Numbered from the stretch's first letter, positions 1-8,749 are shown. The stretch: 36,218 nt of DNA from CBDTTW01 sp965363675 (GCA_965363675.1 CBDTTW010000008.1:1-36218), one strand, 5' to 3'. The notes: a model not told the origin generated them from the letters alone. Made by a program: numbers and translations.

Positions 1-1464
1 CCCGCGCCGGATACCGCGGCGGCCGCCGGCGGCGTGCAACCCCCCGCTCCGGATACTCTGGCCGCCGCCGAGGACGCGGCGGCGGCGCCGGGGGCGCCCG
101 TCGGGGCCGCTGCGGGCGGCGGGCTGGGGGCGTTTCTGCTGCTGGCCGCCGCCGCCGGCTTTGCCGCGCTCCTCACGCCGTGCGTCTTCCCGATGATTCC
201 GCTCACGGTGTCCTATTTCACGCGCCACGCGGACAACCGCGCCGAGGCGGTGCGCATGGCGCTCGTATACGGCGCCGCCATCGTCATCACGTTTACGGGG
301 CTGGGGGTGCTCATGGCGGTGATCGTGGGGGCGGCGGGGGCGCAGACCATCGCCGCGAACCCATGGGTGAACCTGTTCCTGGGGCTCGTGTTCATCGTGT
401 TTGCGTTCTCGCTGCTGGGGCTTTTCGAGCTGCGGCTGCCGAACGGGCTGCTCAACTATGCCAACCGGCAAAGCAACGAGCGCTCGGGGTACGTCGGCGT
501 GCTGTTCATGGGTCTGACGCTGACGCTGGTTTCCTTCTCCTGCACGGCGCCGTTCGTCGGGGCGCTTCTAGCGTCGGCGGCGGGGGGCTCGTGGGCGCAA
601 CCGGTGCTGGGCATGGGGGTGTTCAGCGCCGCGTTCGCCCTGCCGTTTTTCTTCTTCGCGCTTTTCCCCAAGGCGCTTACCTCGCTGCCGCGCTCGGGGG
701 CGTGGATGGGCGTCGTGAAGGTGACGCTTGGCTTCGTGGAGCTGGCGGCGGCGATCAAGTTTCTCTCGAACGCCGACCTGGTGTGGGGATGGAACCTGAT
801 TTCGCGGCCGCTGGCTATCGCCGTCACGGTGGCGCTGTTCGCGCTGTGCGGCCTGTACCTGATCGGCAAGCTGCGCCTCGTAAACGAGCCGCACGCCGAG
901 GCCGTGGGCGTGGTGCGCCTCTTGTTTGCGGTCCTTTTCTTCGGGCTCTCGCTTTACATGCTGCCCGGACTGTTCGGGGCGCCGCTCAACATGCTCGATG
1001 CGTACCTGCCGCCCCGCCAGGGCGACGACATCAGCCTCGTGCGCCTGGACGCGCTGCCCGCCTCCGGGAGCGACGAAGAAGCGTGGGTGGTGGACGACCT
1101 GGAAGCGGCGACGGCCCGCGCCCTCGACGAGGGGCGCCCGCTGTTCATCGACTTTACGGGCTATACGTGCACCAACTGCCGCCAGATGGAGGCCAACGTG
1201 TTTCCGCGCGCGGAGGTCGCCCGGCGCTTCGCCGACCTGACGCTGCTGCGGCTCTACACCGACGGCCTGGAGCGCGGCGAAACGTTCCAGCGCTACCAGC
1301 TCGAACTCGTCGGGACGGTGGCTCTGCCGACGTACGCCGTCGTGGACCCGGCTACGGGCGCGGTGCTGGCGCGCCATACCGGCATGGCCTCCGAGTCGGA
1401 GTTCACGGCGTTTCTGGACGCCGGGGCCGCCGCTTACCGCAACCGGAGCCTAGCCGCGCGCTGA
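1..1464 (+). CDS. dsbD: DsbD-family thiol:disulfide interchange protein, 5' end outside window
   Basis: Carries electrons from cytoplasmic thioredoxin across the inner membrane to periplasmic thiol partners. The DsbD/CcdA membrane domain is recognised by its two transmembrane cysteines: TPCVFP (Cys at 181-183) and FSCTAP (Cys at 541-543), each in a hydrophobic helix. About eight membrane segments follow one another between 120 and 1000. The C-terminal third is a thioredoxin-like domain with the CTNC redox pair (Cys codons at 1168 and 1177). A GTG at 34 could serve as a start, but the frame stays open to base 1 with the same Ala/Pro-rich composition and a PAPDT motif repeated at 4-18 and 46-60. 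I therefore think the N-terminal periplasmic part lies upstream. The last 15 bases overlap the convergent stress-protein gene. Family assignment is firm; the true start is not visible. Confidence 0.9.
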   Translation, partial: PAPDTAAAAGGVQPPAPDTLAAAEDAAAAPGAPVGAAAGGGLGAFLLLAAAAGFAALLTPCVFPMIPLTVSYFTRHADNRAEAVRMALVYGAAIVITFTGLGVLMAVIVGAAGAQTIAANPWVNLFLGLVFIVFAFSLLGLFELRLPNGLLNYANRQSNERSGYVGVLFMGLTLTLVSFSCTAPFVGALLASAAGGSWAQPVLGMGVFSAAFALPFFFFALFPKALTSLPRSGAWMGVVKVTLGFVELAAAIKFLSNADLVWGWNLISRPLAIAVTVALFALCGLYLIGKLRLVNEPHAEAVGVVRLLFAVLFFGLSLYMLPGLFGAPLNMLDAYLPPRQGDDISLVRLDALPASGSDEEAWVVDDLEAATARALDEGRPLFIDFTGYTCTNCRQMEANVFPRAEVARRFADLTLLRLYTDGLERGETFQRYQLELVGTVALPTYAVVDPATGAVLARHTGMASESEFTAFLDAGAAAYRNRSLAAR

Positions 1465-1920
1465 AATCGGGTGCGGCATGACGAGGATCGGACGGCCCGA
1501 GCGGTGGATCAGGTCGTCGGCGACGCTGCCGACAAAGAACTCCTCCAGGAGGCTATGCGGCCGTCGCCCGACCACGATAATGTCGGCGGCATGCTCGTCG
1601 GCGTCGTTCAGAATCACGTCGGCGGCGGGGCCGATGCGCAGGGCAGGCTTTACGGGCATCCGGAAGCGCTCGGTAAGGAACGCCTCGAAGGCGCGGGCCT
1701 CGTCGCGGTCCATGCGGTGCAGCACGTCCGGGTCGAAGGCGGCATACGGGACGTAGCCGGCGAGGCCGCTGAACGGGTCGAACGGCAGATGCGAGGCGGC
1801 GGCCTGCTCCTCGGCGACGTGCAGCACGAGCAGCTCGGCGCCCATGCGCCGGGCCAGTTCCTGCACGGCATCGGTCAGGAAAGGCGGTTCCGTCAGGTCG
1901 ATGGCAAAGAGCACCTTCAT
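1450..1920 (-). CDS. Universal stress protein, UspA family
   Basis: A single 156-residue Usp domain, the usual size for a stand-alone protein. It begins MKVLFAIDLTEP, matching the first beta strand and Asp of the family, and ends with the strand RPILVMP. The ATP-binding signature G-x2-G-x9-G-S/T is present as GRRP, nine residues, then GS, so the second glycine is replaced by proline; ATP binding may be altered. A longer reading frame continues upstream to 2418, but it is Arg/Ala-rich low-complexity sequence, and the ATG at 1920 gives the normal Usp N-terminus. The stop codon lies inside the end of the dsbD gene on the other strand (15-base convergent overlap). Usp proteins act in the cytoplasm under starvation or oxidative stress; the specific role here is unknown. 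Confidence 0.9.
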   Translation of the reverse strand: MKVLFAIDLTEPPFLTDAVQELARRMGAELLVLHVAEEQAAASHLPFDPFSGLAGYVPYAAFDPDVLHRMDRDEARAFEAFLTERFRMPVKPALRIGPAADVILNDADEHAADIIVVGRRPHSLLEEFFVGSVADDLIHRSGRPILVMPHPISARG

Positions 1921-2326
1921 GTGCGGCCTCCGGGTGTGGTTGCCCCGAAGATACCACCGGCGGCCTGCAATTCCCGCGCCCCGCATCGTCGCTGCGCCGC
2001 CGAAGCGTTTGCCTGCCTTTCGGGCGCCGCCTCGGCGCGGGGGGACTGGGCGCGCCGCCGCATGCTCTGCGCAAGGGCTATCCTCGGCCGCGCTGCGCTG
2101 ACCTTCGGCGTGCGGCCGGGGGCTTGCAGGGGGGATTTGCGCAGCGGCAGGGGCGCTCGTGCGGCGAGGGTCTGCCGGTCGCTGCGCGCGGCGAAGCGCG
2201 ACGTGGAAGGCGGAAGGCTTTCCATGCGGGCGGGCAACACCGGGCGGCGGCGGCGCGTTATCTTGAGGGCGCGCCCCTGCGTAGGGGATGCGCCGCGCTT
2301 GTGCCACCAACGCCTGAAAAGCAACT
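1921..2326. other. Divergent intergenic region between uspA-like gene and dipeptidyl peptidase
   Basis: About 406 bases of GC-rich DNA with no convincing gene. The open frames across it encode Arg/Ala/Pro-rich sequence without domain character. It must hold the promoters for both flanking genes. A TATCTT at 2259-2264 and a small GC hairpin (2271-2277 with 2284-2293) sit just upstream of the peptidase start, but neither is strong evidence. Confidence 0.5.
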
Positions 2327-4636
2327 ATGTCCGCCTCCCGTTTCGCCCCTATGCTCCGGCTGCTGCTGCGCGCCTGGATCGTCGCTTTCGTGTTTGCCCT
2401 TCCGGCCGCCGCGCCCACGGCGCAGGCGCAGCGCGCCCGGCTGACGCTTCAGGACCTGTTCGCCTCGCCCAAGTTCTACCCGCGCCCGTTTACGGGAGGC
2501 GAGTGGACCGCCGACGGACCGGTCGTGACGTTCGTCGATGCCGACGACCGGGGGACGCACCTCGTGAGCTACAACCTGGAGACCGGCGAGCGTAAGGTGC
2601 TCATCGACGGCGCAAAGCTCACGGCCCCGGACACGGGCAGCCTGCTCGAAATCGAGTCGTACGAGTACAGCCGCGACGGCGCCAAGGTGCTGCTCTTCGC
2701 GGACTCCGAGCCGGTGTGGCGCTTCAACACGAAGGGCTATTATTACCTTTACGACGTAGCTTCAGGGGCCGTAAAGCCGATCTCCGACCGTGCGCGCGGC
2801 TTTCAAATGTTCGCCAAGATGAACCCGGCCGCCACACAGGTTGGGTTCGTGCGCGAGCGCAACCTGTTCGTCGTGGATCTTGCTACGGGCGCCGAGCGGC
2901 AGCTTACCCGCGACGGGAGCGAGGGCGGCGTCATCAACGGCACGACCGACTGGGTGTACGAGGAAGAGTTCGGCCTGCGCGACGCCTGGGCCTGGAGCCC
3001 CGGCGGCAAGTACATCGCGTTCCTGCAACTCGACGAGTCGGAGACGCGCGACTTCTTCATGGCGGATCTGCGCGGGCATTACCCCGAGGCCATTTCGTTC
3101 CGCTACCCTAAGGCCGGCGAGGCCAACAGCGAGATCCGGCTGGGCGTGATCGAGGCCGCGAGCGGCGCCACGCGCTTCTTCGAGGCCGGGACGTGGAAGG
3201 CGGGCGGCGACAGCCTGGAGTACATCCCGCGTTTCGGCTGGACGCCCGGCGAGGAGGGCGCCTCGCAGGTATGGTTCTTCCGGATGAACCGCGACCAGAA
3301 CCACCTCGAACTGCTCTACGGCCGGCCGGATACGGGCGCCCTCCGCACCGTGATGACCGAGACCGACGCCGCCTGGATCGAGCTCGACAGCCAGTTCACC
3401 GAGCTGAAGGCGCGCCTTGTGACGTACCTCAACGACGGCAAGCATTTTCTCTTTCTGAGTCCGCGCGACGGGCGGCGCCATCTGTACCTCTATACCAACG
3501 AGGGGCGGCTGGTGCGGCAGCTTACCCAGGGCGACTGGGACGTTACGAACATGAACGGCGTAGACGAGAAGTCCGGCAGCATCTTCGTGACGGCAACCCT
3601 CGAAGGCTCCACGCAGCGCCACATCTACCGCGTCCCGTTCAGCCTGAAGGGCAACGCTCCGGGCAAGCCGGTGCGCCTCACCGAGGGCGCCGGGTGGCAC
3701 GACGCCGACTTCTCGCGCGATTACAAGTACTTCATCGACACGTACGCCGAGCCGCTCTTGCCGCCGGTGACCACGCTCCGGCGCGCCGACGGCGGCGCCG
3801 TAAAGGTGCTCGAAAGCAACGAGGCGCTGCGCGAGCGTCTGCGCGCCTACGACCTCGCGGCGCCCGAGTTCATGACCGTGCCGGGCGCCGACGGGACGCC
3901 CCTCAACGCGCTTATGATCAAGCCCCACGATTTCGACCCGGCGAAGCGGTACCCGGTGCTGATGCACGTCTACGGCGGGCCGGGCTCGCAGGAGGTCACG
4001 ACGGGCTGGATGGGCGTGCAGGGCTTGTGGCACTACTACCTTGCCGATGAGATGGGCGTGATCGTGGCCGTCGTGGACAACCGGGGCACGGGCGGGCGCG
4101 GCAAGGAGTTTCTGGGGGCCGTCTACCGGCGCCTCGGGGTGCTGGAGGCGCAGGACCAGATCGCGGCGGCCAAACATTTCGGCGGGCTGCCCTATGTAGA
4201 CCGGGAGCGCATCGGCATCTGGGGCTGGAGCTACGGCGGCTTCATGACGCTCATGTCGATGCTGACCGCCGACGGGCCGCAGACGTTCAAGCTGGGCATG
4301 AGCGTGGCCCCGGTCACCGACCAGCGCCTCTACGACACCATTTATACCGAGCGGTACATGTCCACGCCGCAGCGCAACCCGGAAGGGTACCAGGCTTCGT
4401 CGGCGGTGGCCTATGCCGACCGGCTGGCCCCGCGCCAGCGCCTGCTCATCGTGCACGGCGACCTGGACGACAACGTGCACGTGCAGAACACCTTCCAGAT
4501 GGTCGATGCGCTCCAGCGGGCGAACAAGCAGTTCGATATGATGATCTACCCCGGCAAGAACCACGGCATCTACGGCGGCCTGACGCGGCTGCACCTGTTT
4601 ACGATGCTGACCGACTACGTCCGGGAGAACCTGTAG
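2327..4636 (+). CDS. Secreted dipeptidyl peptidase IV (S9B prolyl oligopeptidase family)
   Basis: Exported serine peptidase that removes N-terminal dipeptides, preferentially after Pro or Ala. The 769-residue protein starts with a signal peptide (hydrophobic stretch at about 10-35, cleavage near AQA). A DPPIV beta-propeller occupies about 100-450, with the double-Glu motif DWVYEEEF (Glu212/Glu213) that binds the substrate amino terminus. The alpha/beta-hydrolase domain runs from about 525 to the end. The catalytic triad is intact: Ser635 in GWSYGG, Asp714 in HGDLDDN, His746 in KNHGIYGG. An internal ATG at 2351 is an alternative start and would still leave a signal peptide. The DarT gene follows after 46 bases on the same strand. 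Bacteroidota use such enzymes for peptide scavenging; a DPP IV-like specificity is inferred from the Glu-Glu and triad motifs. Confidence 0.95.
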   Translation: MSASRFAPMLRLLLRAWIVAFVFALPAAAPTAQAQRARLTLQDLFASPKFYPRPFTGGEWTADGPVVTFVDADDRGTHLVSYNLETGERKVLIDGAKLTAPDTGSLLEIESYEYSRDGAKVLLFADSEPVWRFNTKGYYYLYDVASGAVKPISDRARGFQMFAKMNPAATQVGFVRERNLFVVDLATGAERQLTRDGSEGGVINGTTDWVYEEEFGLRDAWAWSPGGKYIAFLQLDESETRDFFMADLRGHYPEAISFRYPKAGEANSEIRLGVIEAASGATRFFEAGTWKAGGDSLEYIPRFGWTPGEEGASQVWFFRMNRDQNHLELLYGRPDTGALRTVMTETDAAWIELDSQFTELKARLVTYLNDGKHFLFLSPRDGRRHLYLYTNEGRLVRQLTQGDWDVTNMNGVDEKSGSIFVTATLEGSTQRHIYRVPFSLKGNAPGKPVRLTEGAGWHDADFSRDYKYFIDTYAEPLLPPVTTLRRADGGAVKVLESNEALRERLRAYDLAAPEFMTVPGADGTPLNALMIKPHDFDPAKRYPVLMHVYGGPGSQEVTTGWMGVQGLWHYYLADEMGVIVAVVDNRGTGGRGKEFLGAVYRRLGVLEAQDQIAAAKHFGGLPYVDRERIGIWGWSYGGFMTLMSMLTADGPQTFKLGMSVAPVTDQRLYDTIYTERYMSTPQRNPEGYQASSAVAYADRLAPRQRLLIVHGDLDDNVHVQNTFQMVDALQRANKQFDMMIYPGKNHGIYGGLTRLHLFTMLTDYVRENL

Positions 4637-4682
4637 CCGCGTCTCAAAGAAACCGCCGGCGGGGCGGCGGCGGGCGTTAGCC

Positions 4683-5321
4683 ATGCAAATTCCTGCATCC
4701 ATAAAGATTTACCACATATGCCATGTGGACCGGCTGCCCTCCATTGTCGCCGATGGACACCTGTGGTCTGATGCCGAGATCGGGGGGCGCGCCGCGTCCG
4801 GGACGACAATTGGTATGAGGGATATCAAGCAGCGCCGCCTGCATAGTCTCCTATCCAGCCATCACGATCTTCACGTCGGCGCTTGCGTGCCTTTCTATTT
4901 CTGCCCCCGATCCGTAATGTTATACTTGATATACCAGGGCAACCCTCCGAATCTACCGTACAGAGAAGGACAGGGGCCTATCATTCACATCGAAGCGGAT
5001 CTTCATCGGACAGTGGCTTGGGCCGATGGGGTAGGCCGCCGGTGGGCTTTCACGCTCTCAAACGCCGGATCGCGCTATTTCGAGGACCGGTGCGACTTAG
5101 GGCGCCTGGATGAAGTTAACTGGGAGGCGGTTTATGCAAGGCGCTGGCAGGGCAAGCAAGAAGCGAAGCAGGCTGAGTTCTTGGTAGAGCATAGCTTTCC
5201 CTGGGAGCTCGTAGAGCGCATAGGGGTGCTGAAGCCGCAGGTGTATCAACGAGTTGTTGGCGCCATCCCCTCGCACGCCCACCGTCCAACGGTGGAAGTG
5301 GTCAAGGACTGGTACTACTGA
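4683..5321 (+). CDS. darT: DarT toxin, DNA ADP-ribosyltransferase (DUF4433)
   Basis: DarT enzymes attach ADP-ribose from NAD to bases in single-stranded DNA, blocking replication; DarG reverses and blocks this. The 212-residue protein has the family marks: an N-terminal IYHICH (His11, NAD-binding region), an Arg at 51 in IKQRR that matches the conserved NAD-contacting Arg, the catalytic Glu165 in KQAEFLVE, and the typical WYY ending. Length is normal and nothing is broken. It is followed after 11 bases by darG, so the two are almost certainly cotranscribed. Base composition drops sharply: the first 60 bases are about 48 % GC, against about 72 % in a 60-base sample of the upstream gene, and codons such as ATA and AGA appear. 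This suggests recent transfer. No clear Shine-Dalgarno sequence or dedicated promoter is visible in the 46-base gap upstream. Confidence 0.93.
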   Translation: MQIPASIKIYHICHVDRLPSIVADGHLWSDAEIGGRAASGTTIGMRDIKQRRLHSLLSSHHDLHVGACVPFYFCPRSVMLYLIYQGNPPNLPYREGQGPIIHIEADLHRTVAWADGVGRRWAFTLSNAGSRYFEDRCDLGRLDEVNWEAVYARRWQGKQEAKQAEFLVEHSFPWELVERIGVLKPQVYQRVVGAIPSHAHRPTVEVVKDWYY

Positions 5322-5332
5322 GCACGACCGTC

Positions 5333-6391
5333 ATGATCCAATTTACAAAGGGGGACATCCTGCAAGACGAGTCTGAAGCCCTCGTCAACACTGTCAACTG
5401 TGTAGGCATCATGGGCCGGGGGGTAGCGCTGCAATTTAAGCAGGCGTTTCCGGAAAACTTCAAGGCCTATGCGGCGGCCTGTAAGCGTGAGGAGGTTCAA
5501 CCCGGCCATATGTTTGTCTTCGAGACCGGCCGGCTTGCCCCGCCGCGATATATCATCAACTTTCCTACCAAGCGTCACTGGCGCGGGAAAAGCCGCATGG
5601 AGGATGTCGAGGCGGGGCTGCGGAATCTCGTTGCGGTAGTGCGTGAGCGAGGCATCCGGTCGGTAGCGTTGCCTCCGTTGGGCGCTGGGCTGGGAGGGCT
5701 GGAATGGAAGAAAGTCCGCGCCAGAATTGAGGCCGTCTTACAGGATCTCAGTGAAGTAGATGTCCTGGTTTACGAGCCGCACAGCGACGCGGCGGAGGCT
5801 CCCGTGGCTCGCCGCGCCGAAGCGCCGAAGATGACCCCGGGGCGTGCGGCCCTCGTCGGGCTGATCGATTGCTATCTGGCAGGGCTGCTGGATCCGCTCG
5901 TCACGCTCTTGGAAGTGCACAAGCTGCTGTACTTTCTGCAGGAAGCCGGAGAGCCGCTTCGGCTGAGGTACACGAAGGCCCCCTATGGCCCCTACGCGGA
6001 GAATCTTCGTCACGTGCTCCGCGCCATCGAGGGTTACCTCGTCTCCGGGTATTACGACGGCGGCGATGCGCCGGACAAGCTGCTCAGCCTGGTCCCCGGC
6101 GCCCGCGAGGACGCAGCCGCCTTCCTGGAGGGTTGCGCCGATACGAAGGAGCGGTTCAACCGGGTCAGTAAGCTGGTGGAGGGCTTCGAGTCTTCGTTTG
6201 GGATGGAGCTGCTCGCTACGGTGCACTGGGCGGCCGGGCGTGAGAGGGCGGTCGGCCTCGATGAACTGGTGGAATGCATCTATGCCTGGGGCCCGCATAA
6301 GCGCAAGTTCACGCGGCGCCAAGTCGCCCTTGCAGCCGACGTTCTCATCGCCCAGGGCTGGATGCTGCCTCTGCGACACGGCCGGGCCTGA
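5333..6391 (+). CDS. darG: DarG antitoxin: ADP-ribosylglycohydrolase macrodomain plus C-terminal DarT-binding domain
   Basis: Antitoxin partner of DarT. Residues 1 to about 150 form a macrodomain: KGDIL and NTVNCVGIMGRG at the start for ADP-ribose binding, the key Lys80 in NFPTKRHW, and the PPLGAGLGGL phosphate loop. It removes ADP-ribose from DNA. A linker (about 150-165) leads to a helical C-terminal half of about 190 residues. In known DarG proteins this half binds DarT directly. Here it contains HKLLYFLQ, about 20 residues, then PYGPY, a pattern that resembles Panacea/DUF4065 (SocA-like) antitoxin domains; that resemblance is my reading, not a search result. The composition rises to about 60 % GC near the end. 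The gene is intact and the start ATG is 11 bases after the darT stop. Confidence 0.93.
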   Translation: MIQFTKGDILQDESEALVNTVNCVGIMGRGVALQFKQAFPENFKAYAAACKREEVQPGHMFVFETGRLAPPRYIINFPTKRHWRGKSRMEDVEAGLRNLVAVVRERGIRSVALPPLGAGLGGLEWKKVRARIEAVLQDLSEVDVLVYEPHSDAAEAPVARRAEAPKMTPGRAALVGLIDCYLAGLLDPLVTLLEVHKLLYFLQEAGEPLRLRYTKAPYGPYAENLRHVLRAIEGYLVSGYYDGGDAPDKLLSLVPGAREDAAAFLEGCADTKERFNRVSKLVEGFESSFGMELLATVHWAAGRERAVGLDELVECIYAWGPHKRKFTRRQVALAADVLIAQGWMLPLRHGRA

Positions 6392-6506
6392 GCAAACGAA
6401 GCATTCATTAGAGCAATCCTCCGAGGGGCGGCAAGGCGCTGTTGGAGGCGGCAGAGGGTCGCGTCGCAACTCGGCCCTGTCTGCATGCTAAAGAGAAAGA
6501 CGAAGG

Positions 6507-6529
6507 CGCCCCCGCGCGCCGAGGGGGCG
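6507..6529 (+). terminator. GC hairpin downstream of darTG
   Basis: A 7-base perfect stem (6507-6513 with 6523-6529) and a 9-base loop lie between darG and pyrC. No T run follows, so termination is only a guess; it could also be leader structure for pyrC. The rest of the 216-base gap is unremarkable, with a possible TATATT at about 6541. Confidence 0.25.
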
Positions 6530-6607
6530 GCGCGTCATGCTATATTGCAGGCCGCCGCCTGCTCGGCGTATCGGTCCACCCTGCACCCTGCATCTGAACG
6601 GTCGCTC

Positions 6608-7897
6608 ATGGCTCAAGACATTCTGTTTACCGGAGGAACCCTGCTCGACCCGGCCTCGGGCGAGACGCGCCGCGCTAACGTCCTGGTGCGCGGGGGCGTC
6701 ATCGCCGAGGTGGGCGCGGACGTGCAGGCCGAGGGCGTGGCCGTCGTGGACTGCGCAGGGCGCTTCCTCTCGCCCGGCTGGATGGACATGCACGTACACC
6801 TGCGCGAACCGGGCTACGAGTACAAGGAAACCATCGCTTCCGGCTGCGCGGCCGCGGCTTTCGGAGGGTTCACGGCCGTCGCGTGCATGCCCAACACGAA
6901 CCCGGCGCTTGACCGCCGCAGCGTCGTCGAGTTCGTCATCGAGCAGGCCGCCGGCACGCCCGTAGACGTGCATCCGATAGCGTGCGTGACCAAAGACCGC
7001 AAAGGCGCCGAGCTGACCGAGATGGCCGACCTCGTGCGCGGCGGGGCGGTGGGCTTCAGCGACGACGGCGCGCCGGTGCAAAGCGCCGGCGTCATGCGGC
7101 GCGCCCTGGAGTACAGCTCGATGCTCGGCAAGCCGATCATCAACCACGAGGAGGACCTGACGCTCAACAAAGACGGCCACATGCACGAGGGCGAGGTGGC
7201 GACCCGCCTGGGCGTGCCGGGCATCCCGAGCCTGTCCGAGGAGGTCATGATCGCGCGCGACGTGCTCTTGGCCGAATATACCGGCGGCCATGTGCACGTA
7301 GCCCACATCTCGACGGCCCGCGCCGTAGACCTGGTGCGGCAGGCCCGCGCCCGTGGGGTGCGCGTGACCACGGAGGCGTGCACGCACCACTTCACGCTCA
7401 CCGACGAGGCCGTGGAGACGATGCAGTACAGCACGCACACCAAAATGCACCCGCCGCTGCGCACCCGGGCCGATGTCGAGGCGATCAAAGAGGGCCTGCG
7501 CGACGGCACGATCGACGTGATCTGCACGGACCATGCCCCGCACGCCGGCTTCGAGAAGGACGTGGAGTTCACGGCGGCCCCCTTCGGCATCCTGGGCCTG
7601 GAAACGGCGTGGGGCCTCGTCTGCTCCGAGCTGATCGCGCCCGGCGTGCTCAGCGTGGCCGAAGCCGTGCGCAAGCTCACCCTGGAGCCGCGCCGCATCC
7701 TCGGGCTGCCGCAGCCGAAAATCGCGCCCGGCGAGGCGGCCTGCCTCACCGTGTTCGACGCCGACACCCGGTGGACGTTCGAGGCGCGGCACATCCGCTC
7801 GAAGAGCGTCAACACGCCGTTCGTCGGCCGGGAGATGGGCGGGCGCGCCTGGGGCATCTACAACAAGGGCCGGTGGACGCCGAGCGCCGAGGAGTAG
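6608..7897 (+). CDS. pyrC: Dihydroorotase (class I)
   Basis: Closes carbamoyl-aspartate to dihydroorotate, third step of de novo pyrimidine synthesis, in the cytoplasm. The 429-residue product shows the metal-binding HxH in DMHVHLREPG (His62, His64), His180, His233 in VAHIS and the catalytic Asp308 in TDHAPH. The bridging residue that is a carboxylated lysine in many amidohydrolases is in FSDDG (Asp152/Asp153), as in the class I enzymes related to Bacillus and Aquifex PyrC. Length is typical. The open frame extends upstream to 6485, but the ATG at 6608 (MAQDILFTGG) gives the family N-terminus. No other pyrimidine genes are nearby. The gene ends 7 bases from the convergent phosphoesterase gene. 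Confidence 0.96.
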   Translation: MAQDILFTGGTLLDPASGETRRANVLVRGGVIAEVGADVQAEGVAVVDCAGRFLSPGWMDMHVHLREPGYEYKETIASGCAAAAFGGFTAVACMPNTNPALDRRSVVEFVIEQAAGTPVDVHPIACVTKDRKGAELTEMADLVRGGAVGFSDDGAPVQSAGVMRRALEYSSMLGKPIINHEEDLTLNKDGHMHEGEVATRLGVPGIPSLSEEVMIARDVLLAEYTGGHVHVAHISTARAVDLVRQARARGVRVTTEACTHHFTLTDEAVETMQYSTHTKMHPPLRTRADVEAIKEGLRDGTIDVICTDHAPHAGFEKDVEFTAAPFGILGLETAWGLVCSELIAPGVLSVAEAVRKLTLEPRRILGLPQPKIAPGEAACLTVFDADTRWTFEARHIRSKSVNTPFVGREMGGRAWGIYNKGRWTPSAEE

Positions 7898-7904
7898 GGC
7901 GGGG

Positions 7905-8606
7905 CTACAGCCCGGCCATGAGACGCTCGGCCAGCCGGAGCGGCAGTTGCGTCTCCATGATGCGGGCGGCGGCGCGCTCGACGTTGTAGGGCACGCGCAC
8001 GCCCTCGTAGTGCATCTCGGCGGTGTCGTAGAGCCCGAAGGAGGCCGCCGGGTTGCCGTCGCGGGGCTGGCCCACCGAGCCGGGGTTGATGAGGTAGCGG
8101 TGCCCCTTGCGCACGCGGTGCACGCCCAGGCGGTCGGCCAGCACGAGCGGCGTATGGCTGTGCCCGACGAAGCATACCGAGGTCCAGAAGGCTCCGAACT
8201 GCTCGCGCACGTTGTGGTAATCCTCGACGCGCTCCCAGTTGTGCGGGCGCAGCGGCGAGGCGTGGGCGAACGTGCAGTTGTACGCCTCCCCGAGCAGCGG
8301 GAGCGTGCGCAGGTATTCGAGGTCGCCTTCGGAGAGCAGCGCCCGGTTGTGCAGCGCGGCCGCTTTGCCCTCGGGCGGCAGCACGTCCAGGTCGGCGCCG
8401 TCGGCCACGGCTTCGTCGTGGTTGCCGCGCACCGTCAGCGCGCACGAGCGCCGCACCAGGTCGATGCAGGCGGCCGGGTCGGGGCCGTAGCCGACAATGT
8501 CGCCCAGGCAATAAACCGCCTCGGCCCCTTCACGCTCGGCCACGGCGAGCACCGCTTCGAGCGCCTCCAGGTTGGCGTGTATGTCGGAGATGACGGCTAT
8601 TTTCAC
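7905..8606 (-). CDS. Calcineurin-like metallophosphoesterase (YfcE/ApaH-like)
   Basis: A 233-residue single-domain metallophosphoesterase. All five blocks of the fold are visible: SDIHANL (Asp8, His10), GDIVGYGPDP (Asp36), RGNHDE (Asn62, His63), FAHAS (His115) and VGHSH (148-151), which together hold two metal ions. I chose a GTG start at 8606, since it gives MKIAVISDIH, the standard beginning of the family. The frame runs on to an ATG at 8705, but the added 33 residues are Arg-rich and not family-like. The substrate (nucleotide, phosphodiester or protein phosphate) cannot be told from sequence. It is divergent from ddl, with 143 bases between starts holding both promoters. Confidence 0.92.
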   Translation of the reverse strand: MKIAVISDIHANLEALEAVLAVAEREGAEAVYCLGDIVGYGPDPAACIDLVRRSCALTVRGNHDEAVADGADLDVLPPEGKAAALHNRALLSEGDLEYLRTLPLLGEAYNCTFAHASPLRPHNWERVEDYHNVREQFGAFWTSVCFVGHSHTPLVLADRLGVHRVRKGHRYLINPGSVGQPRDGNPAASFGLYDTAEMHYEGVRVPYNVERAAARIMETQLPLRLAERLMAGL

Positions 8607-8733
8607 GAGAGTGTATTGGTTGCCCGGGGCCCGGCGGCGCCCAAAAGTACGTATCCTGGCGGCAATCCGAGTCGCCCTGCTTGAATAATCGGCTATCTGC
8701 GCCAAAGGTGTAACCGAGGGCGCGCCGCAACCC

Positions 8734-8740
8734 AGAGGAG
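8734..8740 (+). promoter_or_regulatory. Ribosome binding site of ddl
   Basis: AGAGGAG lies 9 bases before a GTG codon at 8750. It is one of the few clear Shine-Dalgarno sequences in the window and it decides the non-ATG start of ddl. Confidence 0.65.
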
Positions 8741-8749
8741 CCTAACGCC

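Noticed and set aside
2762..4702. Minus-strand open frame of about 646 codons opposite the dipeptidyl peptidase
   Set aside because: The plus-strand gene has signal peptide, propeller and an intact catalytic triad; the antisense frame has nothing.
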